Source: an uncultured Alphaproteobacteria bacterium
Lineage (GTDB): Bacteria > Pseudomonadota > Alphaproteobacteria > RF32 > CAG-239
DNA length: 64,000 nt
Assembly: GCA_934273635.1 (NCBI GenBank)
Contig: CAKQSV010000007.1
Span: forward strand, 11,600-75,599
Direction: 5' to 3'
Below are positions 17,877-25,691 of this stretch, in pieces. The notes under the pieces are model-generated. The model was given only the letters and a program-made list of their open reading frames with translations. It was not told where the DNA came from and searched no databases. The position numbers were made by a program, and so were the translations under genes. Each line of letters opens with the position of its first letter. The first letter of the stretch is position 1.

Positions 17877-18404
17877 ATGAAATCTGAAAAATTATTAAGT
17901 ATGATTCAGTTTGCGGAAGGTGAAAAAGTTTGTTTGGAGCCTTTCTCGTATAAGCGATTGTTGCAGTTTTATTCGCTATGCAAGAAATCGCGCGCAAAAT
18001 GGGAAAAATTTGTTGTTTTACATTTTAATGGGCTTAACGGAGCCAGACAGTTCATTGCCCAACAGGTTAATAATGACAAATTTGTCGGTTACTTTATTTT
18101 GGATAAAAAGTCGTTTAAGACAATCGGTTTTATTATAGGAGATGCAATTTCCGACACCGAGATATCTATCACCCGCGCTATCAGTGCCAAATATGAGGGA
18201 CGAGGGTATGCTTTTGAAGCAAGACAACTTTTTGAAGATTTGATGGTTGAAGCCGGCTTTACCTCTATCGTCAGTTTTTGCGAGGAGGAAAACACCCACA
18301 GCAAAGAATTGTTGCTACGAGACGGATATGGGAAAGAAGCGGCGAGAACCTTTTCCGTCGGGTCGGTCTCTGTGGTATTGGAAACTTATCGCAAATATCT
18401 GTAA
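17877..18404 (+). CDS. GNAT-family N-acetyltransferase
   Basis: The 175-residue protein resembles the RimJ/RimL branch of the GNAT superfamily, which moves acetyl from acetyl-CoA to amines. Support comes from the layout: FVGYFILDKKSFKTIGFIIG (strands 2-4), RAISAKYEGRGYAFEA in the place of the acetyl-CoA-binding Q/R-x-x-G-x-G/A loop, and IVSFCEEENTHSKELLLRDG in the place of the conserved Asn-containing segment. The N-terminus MKSEKLLSMIQFAEGEKVCL lacks a ribosome site, and an internal ATG at residue 9 is a possible alternative start. Acceptor unknown. It is divergent from the small lipoprotein gene. Confidence 0.75.
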   Translation: MKSEKLLSMIQFAEGEKVCLEPFSYKRLLQFYSLCKKSRAKWEKFVVLHFNGLNGARQFIAQQVNNDKFVGYFILDKKSFKTIGFIIGDAISDTEISITRAISAKYEGRGYAFEARQLFEDLMVEAGFTSIVSFCEEENTHSKELLLRDGYGKEAARTFSVGSVSVVLETYRKYL

Positions 18405-18422
18405 TCATTGAACCTAATTTTA

Positions 18423-18450
18423 ACGGCAGGCTTCCCCTGCCGTTTTTTTT
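18423..18450 (+). terminator. Terminator after the acetyltransferase gene (repeat copy 2)
   Basis: Same hairpin as at 17010-17037 (ACGGCAGG / CCTGCCGT) followed by eight T and again by GCGGCA. Confidence 0.92.
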
Positions 18451-18467
18451 GCGGCAAAAGATAATAC

Positions 18468-18496
18468 TTGCAAAAATGGCAAAAATTCAGTATGTT
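18468..18496 (+). promoter_or_regulatory. Candidate promoter of the unknown gene at 18529
   Basis: TTGCAA at 18468-18473 and TATGTT at 18491-18496 are 17 bases apart, about 33 bases before the ATG. The leader is very AT-rich and has no Shine-Dalgarno. Confidence 0.5.
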
Positions 18497-18528
18497 ACAA
18501 AAAAATATTATTAACTAAATATACTATT

Positions 18529-19158
18529 ATGAATATGTTAAAGCAAATGTTCCGCGGTGTTTTTGGCACTCAGGGACGACAGCAAAATCGTTTTAAGCCT
18601 TGCATTTTGAGCAAAAGACAAACAGCAGGAATGCGGCTGGATAGCGAAATTGCTGAGATTTATGAGCCGGCTTTGGTTAACTCCGGTGTTAAGATTCCGC
18701 TGAGTGAACCTCAGGTTTATGATTTTCCGCTCTCAGCAAAAGAAATTGCAGAGCTGAAAATCGGTCTGCGTTATGTTTGGTGCGACGGTTATGAGTCTGA
18801 GGTTTGGGCGCCTCGTCATTGCAAATATTTGGGGATACGCCTTTCCGAGAGTTTTATTTTGCACGAAACTTATGTTCAGAGCACCTGGTCACATGGCGTG
18901 GCTTTGTTTAAACAAAAGTGTCATGCCCGAAAGTTGAGCCTTGACGAGTTCAAACTTTTGAATCTGGTATGGGATACGGTGTCATACATGCGTTTGAGAG
19001 CTGAAGACGCGCCACTGCCGAAAAGAGCCACGCGTTTTTGGATTCAGCCGGCAGATGCCAAGCGCTATTGGGCGGACGATTGGGCTGACCGTTATGGCAA
19101 CACTTACAGCCATCCGACAGAAGCTTCGGCTTGCTTGTTGCTTGCGGTTCAAAACTAA
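18529..19158 (+). CDS. Hypothetical cytoplasmic protein
   Basis: I do not recognise this 209-residue protein. It has no signal peptide or membrane helix. The N-terminal 35 residues are basic (FRGVFGTQGRQQNRFKP); the rest is soluble with many aromatic residues, for example LRYVWCDGYESEVWAPRH and RYWADDWADRYGNTYSHP. The strand base use is like the neighbouring genes. It starts without a ribosome site behind a short AT-rich leader and ends at a terminator shared with the convergent gene at 19199. It might belong to a lineage-specific family. Confidence 0.65.
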   Translation: MNMLKQMFRGVFGTQGRQQNRFKPCILSKRQTAGMRLDSEIAEIYEPALVNSGVKIPLSEPQVYDFPLSAKEIAELKIGLRYVWCDGYESEVWAPRHCKYLGIRLSESFILHETYVQSTWSHGVALFKQKCHARKLSLDEFKLLNLVWDTVSYMRLRAEDAPLPKRATRFWIQPADAKRYWADDWADRYGNTYSHPTEASACLLLAVQN

Positions 19159-19160
19159 AA

Positions 19161-19194
19161 AAAAGCACGGGAGAAACCTCTCGTGCTTTTTTTT
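19161..19194. terminator. Bidirectional terminator between two convergent hypothetical genes
   Basis: Stem GCACGGGAG / CTCTCGTGC (one G-T pair) with an AAAC loop, flanked by eight A on one side and eight T on the other. Confidence 0.9.
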
Positions 19195-19198
19195 AATT

Positions 19199-19798
19199 TT
19201 AGCCGATGTAAAGATACACCGGAACTTCTTTATTGGTTTCTAACACCATACACAACACATGATAAAAGCACAGGACATCAGGTTCTTCCATCGGGCGGCG
19301 AAATAATTTGAGCCCTGAAGAACTAACGTCATACCAACATGGTTTTTGATGTTTTTGGCGCCACAGATATTCTGCCTCAGTGATGTCGGTATGTTTATCG
19401 GTTGTTGTCCAATAAATCATCGGAAGTTTGAAATTATGGCGTTCTTCCTTGCTGTAAGAATCAAACAATTCCCTTGCCAACAGTGCTAAAGCGGCAAACA
19501 TCTTGCTTTGTGCAATGAGTTGAGGAAGTATCTGCCGTTTCACATTAGGCAAAAGCGACTTCATCACCAGACTTAAAAGCTCAAAACTCTTGCTCTGCCC
19601 TTTTTCTTCCATTTCCCATACGGTAACACAGAAAATCTCAAGCAAATTCTGAGCCTGCTCAATATCCAAATCCACAAAAACGCCAATCATACGGCAATTT
19701 TTGTTCACATATGCCGCAAATGTCCGAGCCAAAGCGTCATCCGCCGACACAGACAAAAGCTCATTGATTCCGTTTTGTATTGTATTTGTTGTTTCCAT
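19199..19798 (-). CDS. Hypothetical protein with duplicated upstream element
   Basis: The 199-residue protein is not recognised. It looks soluble and mostly helical (SADDALARTFAAYVNKN, then LEIFCVTVWEMEEKG and LARELFDSYSKEER), with a C-terminal beta-rich segment KHQKPCWYDVSSSGLKLFRR. No signal peptide or membrane helix. It has no Shine-Dalgarno; a TTGCAT-N16-TATAGT promoter lies at 19834-19861. The 38 bases around its promoter are nearly the same as those in front of the next gene on this strand (19983-20453), although the two proteins show no obvious similarity. Confidence 0.62.
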   Translation of the reverse strand: METTNTIQNGINELLSVSADDALARTFAAYVNKNCRMIGVFVDLDIEQAQNLLEIFCVTVWEMEEKGQSKSFELLSLVMKSLLPNVKRQILPQLIAQSKMFAALALLARELFDSYSKEERHNFKLPMIYWTTTDKHTDITEAEYLWRQKHQKPCWYDVSSSGLKLFRRPMEEPDVLCFYHVLCMVLETNKEVPVYLYIG

Positions 19799-19833
19799 AA
19801 AAATAAATATTAATAATTAAACATATTACGGAA

Positions 19834-19861
19834 ACTATACCATATCTTTCGTCAAATGCAA
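19834..19861 (-). promoter_or_regulatory. Promoter of the hypothetical gene 19199-19798
   Basis: Read on the minus strand, TTGCAT is followed after 16 bases by TATAGT. The transcript would have a short AT-rich leader without a Shine-Dalgarno. The element shares 35 of 38 bases with the one at 20502-20539. Confidence 0.65.
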
Positions 19862-19940
19862 TATTGAGCTGAAAAATATCTGCGTTCCACTCTGCAAAAC
19901 GGGAATAGTAAACATTTTTATTAAGTGCTTTTTACACAAA

Positions 19941-19980
19941 AAAAATCCCGCGTGATTAATTTATCACACGGGATTTTTTT
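19941..19980. terminator. Terminator of the gene 19983-20453
   Basis: Perfect 12-bp stem ATCCCGCGTGAT / ATCACACGGGAT (one mismatch in the middle) with A-run and T-run flanks; it lies three bases after the stop of the minus-strand gene and could work in both directions. Confidence 0.88.
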
Positions 19981-19982
19981 AA

Positions 19983-20453
19983 TTACTTAGGAAATTCAAG
20001 TCTTTTCTCTTTTTGCGGAGCGAATCCAAACGCCACATAGAGGTCGGTTAGATTTTGGCCCCAATCAATAAACCTTTTACCGTTTTTAAGCGAATAATAA
20101 CCATCAACACGTCCATGCCAATCATCATAGGTGCTTGATGTCCAACAATCTCTGATTTCAAAATCAGCATTGCGTCCCATAACATTTAGCTTTTCAATTT
20201 GTTCAAGAGTCAAAAGCTCAAATGTTACTCCTAAATTTAAGCGTTCCATGTCTTGCAGAAAACCTGACGAAGCCTTCTTATTGACATTTTCCACCCACGG
20301 AGCCGCCGAGACAAAAAAGTGCAAAGGCTTATTTGACAACCAACCTTGTGCAAAAGTACATCTCACGCCAAGGTCAATAGCAAAGCGTTGCTCTTTTGGT
20401 GACGATAACGGAACTTCATTAAATGAAGAATCCACAAACTTAATTTCATCCAT
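19983..20453 (-). CDS. Hypothetical protein
   Basis: The 156-residue protein is unrecognised. No signal peptide or membrane segment is visible. Its middle reads LHFFVSAAPWVENVNKK and FEIRDCWTSSTYDDWHGR, and the end DWGQNLTDLYVAFGFAP suggests a mixed alpha/beta soluble fold. It starts without a ribosome site behind a TTGCAT-N16-TATATT promoter and has its own terminator, so it is transcribed alone. It shares the upstream element with the neighbouring gene at 19199, which suggests shared control. Confidence 0.6.
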   Translation of the reverse strand: MDEIKFVDSSFNEVPLSSPKEQRFAIDLGVRCTFAQGWLSNKPLHFFVSAAPWVENVNKKASSGFLQDMERLNLGVTFELLTLEQIEKLNVMGRNADFEIRDCWTSSTYDDWHGRVDGYYSLKNGKRFIDWGQNLTDLYVAFGFAPQKEKRLEFPK

Positions 20454-20494
20454 AAATAAAAAAATTAAAATTAATAATACTAATTACGGTTGGG

Positions 20495-20522
20495 AATATA
20501 TCATATCTTTTGCCAAATGCAA
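20495..20522 (-). promoter_or_regulatory. Promoter of the hypothetical gene 19983-20453
   Basis: TTGCAT and TATATT on the minus strand are 16 bases apart; the transcript leader is AT-rich and lacks a Shine-Dalgarno, as with the sister promoter at 19834-19861. Confidence 0.65.
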
Positions 20523-20540
20523 TATGGAGCTGAAAAATAC

Positions 20541-21323
20541 TTATTTTTTCCATTGCGCAAAAGCTGCTGCAATATCTTCTTCTTTGGCAAATTCTTGTCT
20601 TTCAGCCTGCTTAACGCCTTGAGCAATGTGTTCTATCTGTCCTTTTCCAATTTTCAGTTGGGAGAGGTGGGATTTGGCGGCGGGGGAAACCTGATAGGAT
20701 TCACGGATTTTTTGGATGGTTTTGTTGTGTGTCCATGCGGGAAGTCGGCGGTTTTGCAAAATGAGTTCCACTTTGGCGGGATATTTGACATAAGCCATAG
20801 AAAGCAACCACGCCACCGCCATTTTGACATAATATTCATCCGACGTGTTGGCTATCGCACGCATTAAAATCTTATCAATAAAAGCATCTTCCAACAAGCC
20901 GTTTAAGCTCATCACCAGAGCAAAGCGTTGGGCATAGGCTGCAGGCGTTTCAAAATACGTTTGCAGAAATGTCCAGAGTTGCGGTTTATCCGCCTCTTGC
21001 CACTTAAACGACGCGCAAAAACTGTCGCAGACCGACCAGTTGTCAATCAACGGCACAAAGTCGGCAATCAGAGCGAATTTTTCGGACAAACTGACATTGG
21101 CATAAGCGATGATAAAACCTCGCAACATTTTTTCTTCCAGATAAGTTGTCGGCAGCTGTGGCAATATCTCACGCCAATTTCCTTTTATCGCCTGTTTGGC
21201 TAATCGACGGATGGTGGGAATACGCACCCCCAGTAATGCGGTATCAGGCGGCAGTAATTTGGCACTAAACCGTTTATAATCTTCTTTCTGATGTCGGTGC
21301 AGTTCTTCTAAAATGGCAATCAT
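20541..21323 (-). CDS. DNA alkylation repair protein (AlkD-like HEAT-repeat glycosylase family)
   Basis: The 260-residue protein is made of alpha-helical repeats of the AlkD/AlkC-like type that remove alkylated bases without flipping them. Family marks are LLGVRIPTIRRLAK near the N-terminus, LIDNWSVCDSFCASFKW in the middle and YYVKMAVAWLLSMAYVKYP, which contains the conserved Trp. The C-terminus has a TIQKIRESYQVSP helix. The ATG follows GAGGATATA. It lies just after the pnp terminator on the same strand, so it is likely a separate unit or receives read-through. Confidence 0.9.
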   Translation of the reverse strand: MIAILEELHRHQKEDYKRFSAKLLPPDTALLGVRIPTIRRLAKQAIKGNWREILPQLPTTYLEEKMLRGFIIAYANVSLSEKFALIADFVPLIDNWSVCDSFCASFKWQEADKPQLWTFLQTYFETPAAYAQRFALVMSLNGLLEDAFIDKILMRAIANTSDEYYVKMAVAWLLSMAYVKYPAKVELILQNRRLPAWTHNKTIQKIRESYQVSPAAKSHLSQLKIGKGQIEHIAQGVKQAERQEFAKEEDIAAAFAQWKK

Positions 21324-21334
21324 TATATCCTCAT

Positions 21335-21376
21335 AAAAAAACAGAAGACACCAAAATTGCTTCCGATGTCTTCTGT
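21335..21376 (-). terminator. Rho-independent terminator of the rpsO-pnp transcript
   Basis: Stem ACAGAAGACA / TGTCTTCTGT with a 16-base loop, followed on the minus strand by a T run, 17 bases after the pnp stop. Confidence 0.88.
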
Positions 21377-21392
21377 CTTGCTTAGCGGTTAA

Positions 21393-23516
21393 TTATTTGC
21401 GTTCCAAATCTTCACCGGTTTCTTGATTTACTCTCTTGGCAGAAAGTTTAACCTTGCCGCGGTTGTCTGTGCCCAGACATTTAACCCACATGGTGTCGCC
21501 TTCTTTGTAGAAGTCAGAAACAGAAGCAATACGCTCGTTCTTAACCTCTGAGATGTGAACCAAACCCTCGGTTGAACCCAAGAAACGAACAAACGCGCCG
21601 AAATCCATAATTTTGGTAATCACACCTTTATAGATTTTACCTTCCTCAGGCTCGGCAACAATGCTCATAATCCAATCCAGAGCGGCATCGCCGTTCTCTT
21701 TTTTAAGAGAAGCAATTTTGATAACACCGTCATCGGAAATATCAATTTTACAGCAGGTCTTTTCGGTAATTTCACGAATAACCTTACCGCCGGAACCGAT
21801 AACTTCACGAATTTTATCAACCGGAATCTTAATCGCCACAATACGAGGCGCTCTCTCTGATACATGCGGACGAGGCTCGGCAATCGCTTTGGCCATTTCG
21901 CCCAAAATGTGAATACGACCTTCATGCGCTTGCGCCAACGCGGTTTGCATAATCTCTTTGGTAATGGAGGTGATTTTAATATCCATTTGCAAAGCGGTCA
22001 CACCGTCTTTGGTTCCGGCTACCTTGAAGTCCATATCGCCAAGGTGGTCTTCATCGCCCAAGATGTCGGTCAAAACAGCCACACGACCATCGTCTTCTTT
22101 AATCAAGCCCATAGCGATACCGGCAACCGGTTTGCGCATTGGCACACCGGCAGACATCAAAGACATTGTAGAACCGCAGACTGTCGCCATTGAAGACGAG
22201 CCGTTTGACTCCATAATATCAGAAACAACTCTTACGGTATAAGGGAAAGCGTCTTTATCTTTTGGCATCATCGGATGAATTGCGCGCCATGCCAATTTAC
22301 CGTGACCGATTTCACGACGCCCCGGAGAACCAATACGACCACATTCACCAACCGAGAACGGCGGAAAGTTGTAGTTTAACATAAAGTCTTCTTTGTATTC
22401 GTCCATCAAGCCGTCAACAATTTGAGCGTCTTCACCGGTACCCAATGTGGTGACAACCAAAGCCTGCGTCTCGCCACGGGTGAAAATTGCCGAACCGTGA
22501 GCCATCGGCACAACATCAACTTCGCACTGAATCGGGCGAACGGTTTTGGTGTCGCGACCGTCAATACGGTGACCTGTGGTCAAAACTTTTTCACGAACGA
22601 CTTTGTGCATAATCGCTTCAATAACATCACCGATATAGCGCTGTTCCAACTCGTTTTCCGGATCAATAGAAGCCTTAACTTCTTCACTGGCCTGACCGAC
22701 CAAAGTGCCGCGTTTCAGCTTATCGGTCTCTTTGAAGGCCTCTTCATACTTGGAGATAAACTGCTTTTCAATACGGTTATAAAGCTCGTCATATTCCTTT
22801 GGAAATTCCGGCATATCCCAACGCTCTTTACCAGCCTCGGCCGCCAATTCTTTAATCATGGCAATAACAGGTTGGAAGTTGTCAAAACCAAACATTACCG
22901 CATTTAGCATAGTCTCTTCGGACAATTCCTGAGCCTCGGATTCAACCATCAAAACGCCTGCGTCCGTACCGGCAACGGAGAGTTCCAACTCGCTCTCTTT
23001 GAGTTGTTCAACCGTCGGGTTCAAAATGTATTGACCGTCTTTGTAACCAACTTTAGCGGCACCGATAGGTCCTAAGAACGGAATACCCGAAACAGCCAAA
23101 GCCGCAGAGGCCGCCAACATTGCCGGAATATCGGAATCGGTCTTTTGGTCATGCGACAAAACCGTGCAGATAATCTGAACCTCATTTTTGAAAGCATCAG
23201 GAAACAGCGGGCGGATAGGACGGTCAATCAAACGAGAAATCAAAACTTCTCGCTCGCTTGGTTTGCCTTCGCGTTTCATAAAGCCACCGGGGATTTTTCC
23301 GGTTGCATAATATTTTTCCTGATAGTTTACGGTTAAAGGAAAGAAATCTTGATCTGCCTTTGCTTCTTTAGCGGCGCAAACCGTCGCAATAACTTCTGTC
23401 TCTCCATATTTAACTACAACTGCACCGGTTGCCTGACGGGCAATTTTTCCGGTCTCAAAAACCAACTTACGTCCGCCCCATTCCATTTCTTTGCGGACAA
23501 CTTTGAAATCGATCAT
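21393..23516 (-). CDS. pnp: Polyribonucleotide nucleotidyltransferase (PNPase)
   Basis: The 707-residue protein is PNPase, the 3'-5' phosphorolytic exoribonuclease of the RNA degradosome. Order of parts: a first RNase PH domain (GAVVVKYGETEVIATV, FFPLTVNYQEKYYATGKIPG), a helical linker, a second RNase PH domain with FTRGETQALVVTTLG and NFPPFSVGECGRIGSPGRRE, then a KH domain (IREVIGSGGKVIREIT) and a C-terminal S1 domain (GKIYKGVITKIMDFGAFVRF). Length is normal. It follows rpsO by about 330 bases, the spacer holding repeats. Confidence 0.98.
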   Translation of the reverse strand: MIDFKVVRKEMEWGGRKLVFETGKIARQATGAVVVKYGETEVIATVCAAKEAKADQDFFPLTVNYQEKYYATGKIPGGFMKREGKPSEREVLISRLIDRPIRPLFPDAFKNEVQIICTVLSHDQKTDSDIPAMLAASAALAVSGIPFLGPIGAAKVGYKDGQYILNPTVEQLKESELELSVAGTDAGVLMVESEAQELSEETMLNAVMFGFDNFQPVIAMIKELAAEAGKERWDMPEFPKEYDELYNRIEKQFISKYEEAFKETDKLKRGTLVGQASEEVKASIDPENELEQRYIGDVIEAIMHKVVREKVLTTGHRIDGRDTKTVRPIQCEVDVVPMAHGSAIFTRGETQALVVTTLGTGEDAQIVDGLMDEYKEDFMLNYNFPPFSVGECGRIGSPGRREIGHGKLAWRAIHPMMPKDKDAFPYTVRVVSDIMESNGSSSMATVCGSTMSLMSAGVPMRKPVAGIAMGLIKEDDGRVAVLTDILGDEDHLGDMDFKVAGTKDGVTALQMDIKITSITKEIMQTALAQAHEGRIHILGEMAKAIAEPRPHVSERAPRIVAIKIPVDKIREVIGSGGKVIREITEKTCCKIDISDDGVIKIASLKKENGDAALDWIMSIVAEPEEGKIYKGVITKIMDFGAFVRFLGSTEGLVHISEVKNERIASVSDFYKEGDTMWVKCLGTDNRGKVKLSAKRVNQETGEDLERK

Positions 23517-23847
23517 AAAATCTTTCCTTTCTCTATTCTCTTACAATCATCAATTTGGCGAGGCCCTCCCCGCCAAACCACCCGTTGGTCAACCCAAACG
23601 GGATTTAAATACGAACGAAGGGGCTTATGCTTCCACCCCTACGCTCAAAAATGCACAACCGAAGAATTAGCAATGTTTGACTGATATGTTGCGATAATGT
23701 CCACTGACTTAATCCTTCTTTTTTGTTAATTACACAGCCTTATTGGTTAGACTGGATTGCTTCGCTCCGCTCGCAATGACGAGGGATTTAAACTCACCCC
23801 GCCTATGGCGCCCCCTCTCTAAAAATTCAGAGAGGGGGCTCATTTTT
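23517..23847. other. rpsO-pnp spacer with repeat modules
   Basis: No gene is seen. The spacer carries one palindromic repeat (23751-23782, CTGGATTGCTTCG ... CTCGCAATGACG), a TTTAAACTCACCC motif at 23787-23799 that also occurs at 2343-2355, and a strong stem-loop GCCCCCTCTCT / AGAGAGGGGGC at 23810-23839. The T run after that stem lies on the plus strand, away from rpsO, so it is not an obvious rpsO terminator. The hairpins may be processing or stability signals for the pnp message. Confidence 0.6.
23751..23782 (+). repeat. Palindromic interspersed repeat, single copy
   Basis: Ends CTGGATTGCTTCG and CTCGCAATGACG match the units in the 2495-2741 cluster and the copy at 25981-26018. Confidence 0.78.
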
Positions 23848-24117
23848 TTAGCGGCGGATGTTCAACTTTTTAATCAAATCCTGATAACGAGCTTCGCTCT
23901 TTGATTTCAGGTGATCCAAAAGGTGACGACGTTTGCTTACCATTTTCATCAAGCCCAAACGAGAGTGCAAATCTTTGCTATGAGTATTGAAGTGCTCAAT
24001 CAAAGCATTGATTCTATAAGTCCAAATAGCAATCTGAACCTCGGCGGAACCACTGTCGTTTGCAGACTGACCGAATTCTTTAATAATTTCTTGTTTTTTT
24101 TCATTTGTAATCGACAT
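23848..24117 (-). CDS. rpsO: 30S ribosomal protein S15
   Basis: The 89-residue protein is ribosomal protein S15, a primary binder of 16S rRNA in the platform and an autoregulator of its own message in other bacteria. The family blocks GSAEVQIAIWTYRINALIEH, NTHSKDLHSRLGLMKMVSKR and RRHLLDHLKSK are clear. The start at 24117 is chosen for length and the AAAGGA site before it; a longer frame from 24195 would overlap the end of truB and add unrelated residues. Order truB-rpsO-pnp is the usual one. Confidence 0.98.
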   Translation of the reverse strand: MSITNEKKQEIIKEFGQSANDSGSAEVQIAIWTYRINALIEHFNTHSKDLHSRLGLMKMVSKRRHLLDHLKSKSEARYQDLIKKLNIRR

Positions 24118-24136
24118 CTTTATTTTTCCTTTATTG

Positions 24137-25045
24137 TTATAAATTAAACACGCGAACCGGAGAAATCCGTCTTTCTTCAATCCGCACCACGGCAATCAAC
24201 TTTCCCTGACTAAAAGCGCCCATCTCTTGTCCGACATACGGCTTGACGTCATACGCGCGGGGAGAAACGCCCTGTCCTTGTTTGAGTTTGATTGCGTCAG
24301 CCTCCGAAACAGCCAACTCCGCGATGTCGCGCAGAGCGGTTTCTAACGGAAGCAAATTCTTCATCAGGTCATCAATATGCACTATATTTTTTATATTTTC
24401 CAGTAAAATCGCATTATCAAGGGTAAATTTGCCGCATTTTACGCGTCGGAGCTCTTGCAAATGACCTTTGGAGCCCAGTTTTCGGGCAATATCCCGACCA
24501 AGTGTGCGCACATAGGTTCCTTTGGAGCATTTTACCCAGAATCGGGCTTGCCGACTCGGCAGCATTTCCACCAAACGCAAATCAAAAATTTCAATCTCAC
24601 GCTCGGGCATATCCACCTGCACGCCGCTGCGCGCCAATTTATAAGCTCGCTGACCGTTGATTTTAATAGCGGAATATGCGGGCGGCACCTGTTTTATCCG
24701 TCCGATGAAATCGGGCAAAATCCGTTTAATTTCCGGTTCGGTCGGAAACACGTCGCAACGTTCGGTTATCTCGCCTTCGGAATCGTCGGTGTTGGTCTCA
24801 GCGCCGAACTGCAACACAAACTCATATTCCTTATCGCCATCGGTCACATAAGGCAAAAGTTTGGTCGCTTCGCCAAACGCCACCGGCAACACTCCGGTCG
24901 CAAACGGATCAAGCGTGCCGGCGTGACCGTTCTTTTGGGCATTAAACAGCCGACGCGTTAAATTCACCACCGGCGTGGAACCCATATCACGCGGTTTGTC
25001 GACTATCAGCCAGCCGTTGACACTCTCTCCTTTTTTATGTTTCAT
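24137..25045 (-). CDS. truB: tRNA pseudouridine(55) synthase
   Basis: The 302-residue enzyme makes pseudouridine 55 in the T-loop of tRNAs. It has the catalytic motif GHAGTLDPFATGVLPV with the nucleophilic Asp, the substrate-binding KEYEFVLQFGAETNTDD and the ARFWVKCSKGTYVRTLGRDI block. The C-terminal PUA-like region runs to the end with VRIEERRISPVRVFNL. AAAGGT precedes the start. It follows the phosphatase gene by 18 bases and leads into rpsO-pnp, the conserved translation and RNA-decay neighbourhood. Confidence 0.97.
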   Translation of the reverse strand: MKHKKGESVNGWLIVDKPRDMGSTPVVNLTRRLFNAQKNGHAGTLDPFATGVLPVAFGEATKLLPYVTDGDKEYEFVLQFGAETNTDDSEGEITERCDVFPTEPEIKRILPDFIGRIKQVPPAYSAIKINGQRAYKLARSGVQVDMPEREIEIFDLRLVEMLPSRQARFWVKCSKGTYVRTLGRDIARKLGSKGHLQELRRVKCGKFTLDNAILLENIKNIVHIDDLMKNLLPLETALRDIAELAVSEADAIKLKQGQGVSPRAYDVKPYVGQEMGAFSQGKLIAVVRIEERRISPVRVFNL

Positions 25046-25063
25046 ATAACACCTTTCTTTTTT

Positions 25064-25621
25064 TTATAATTCCACGCTAAAGTAGGTGCAGTTGGCAAAG
25101 TCTTTGAACTCATCAAAAAACAGCTCATACATATAGCTCATAACCGCGCCGTGGGTGAATATACCGATACACCGACAGGAGGCGGCATTATCCGCCTTGA
25201 TTTTTTGCAAGGTTTGCAGAACACGCTGTTGACACAACTTAACACTTTCACCGTTCGGCAAAGCAAAGTTCACCCGTTCGGGGTTATGCCAATCCGTCAG
25301 TAAATCTATTGCCTTTTGACCATAACGGGCATAAGCATCCTGCAAAGACATCCCCTCGGCGTCTCCATAATGAAATTCCTCCAATCCGTCAAGCGGTTCA
25401 ACGGCTAAACCACACGTTGCGGCAGATAGCGTTGCCGTTTGAATCGCACGTGTCAGTGTGGAGCTGTAAATTTTATCCAGCCCTAATTGCGGCACTTTTT
25501 CCGCCAATGCCTTGGCCTGAGCAATGCCAGTGACGTTCAGCGGGGTATTTACGCCCGCGCCCTGAATAATGTTGTGAATATTGCTATCGGTCTGCCCGTG
25601 TCTGAATAAAATAAATTTCAT
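25064..25621 (-). CDS. Histidine phosphatase superfamily protein (phosphoglycerate-mutase-like)
   Basis: The 185-residue protein belongs to the RHG-type histidine phosphatase superfamily. The N-terminal LFRHGQTDSN carries the phosphorylated His; TLTRAIQTATLSA holds the conserved Arg, DGLEEFHYGDAEGMS the acid residue and IGIFTHGAVMSYM the second His. The start at 25621 follows AAGGAC; ten upstream in-frame residues have no support. The specific substrate cannot be told (relatives include alpha-ribazole phosphatase and phosphoglycerate mutases). It lies directly upstream of truB and downstream of the small membrane ORF. Confidence 0.9.
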   Translation of the reverse strand: MKFILFRHGQTDSNIHNIIQGAGVNTPLNVTGIAQAKALAEKVPQLGLDKIYSSTLTRAIQTATLSAATCGLAVEPLDGLEEFHYGDAEGMSLQDAYARYGQKAIDLLTDWHNPERVNFALPNGESVKLCQQRVLQTLQKIKADNAASCRCIGIFTHGAVMSYMYELFFDEFKDFANCTYFSVEL

Positions 25622-25691
25622 AACTTTTTTGTCCTTGTGTTTTTTTGACAACGTAAATCATCCGCCGCGGACAGTCAATATCCCATACCGA

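Larger units (their letters stand above)
19841..20539. repeat. Duplicated upstream element, two copies
   Basis: Copies at 19841-19878 and 20502-20539 differ at three of 38 positions and lie in the same orientation in front of two minus-strand genes. Each copy includes the -35 box TTGCAT and the upstream TTTTTCAGCTC motif. The coordinates given span both copies with the intervening gene. Confidence 0.75.

Noticed and set aside
17010..20540. Possible mobile element or defence island
   Set aside because: No transposase, integrase, nuclease or toxin-like domain is visible, and the segment has no clear target-site duplication beyond the repeated terminator.
24118..24195. Longer N-terminus for S15
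   Set aside because: It overlaps the end of truB and extends beyond the normal S15 start; the ATG at 24117 is preceded by AAAGGA.
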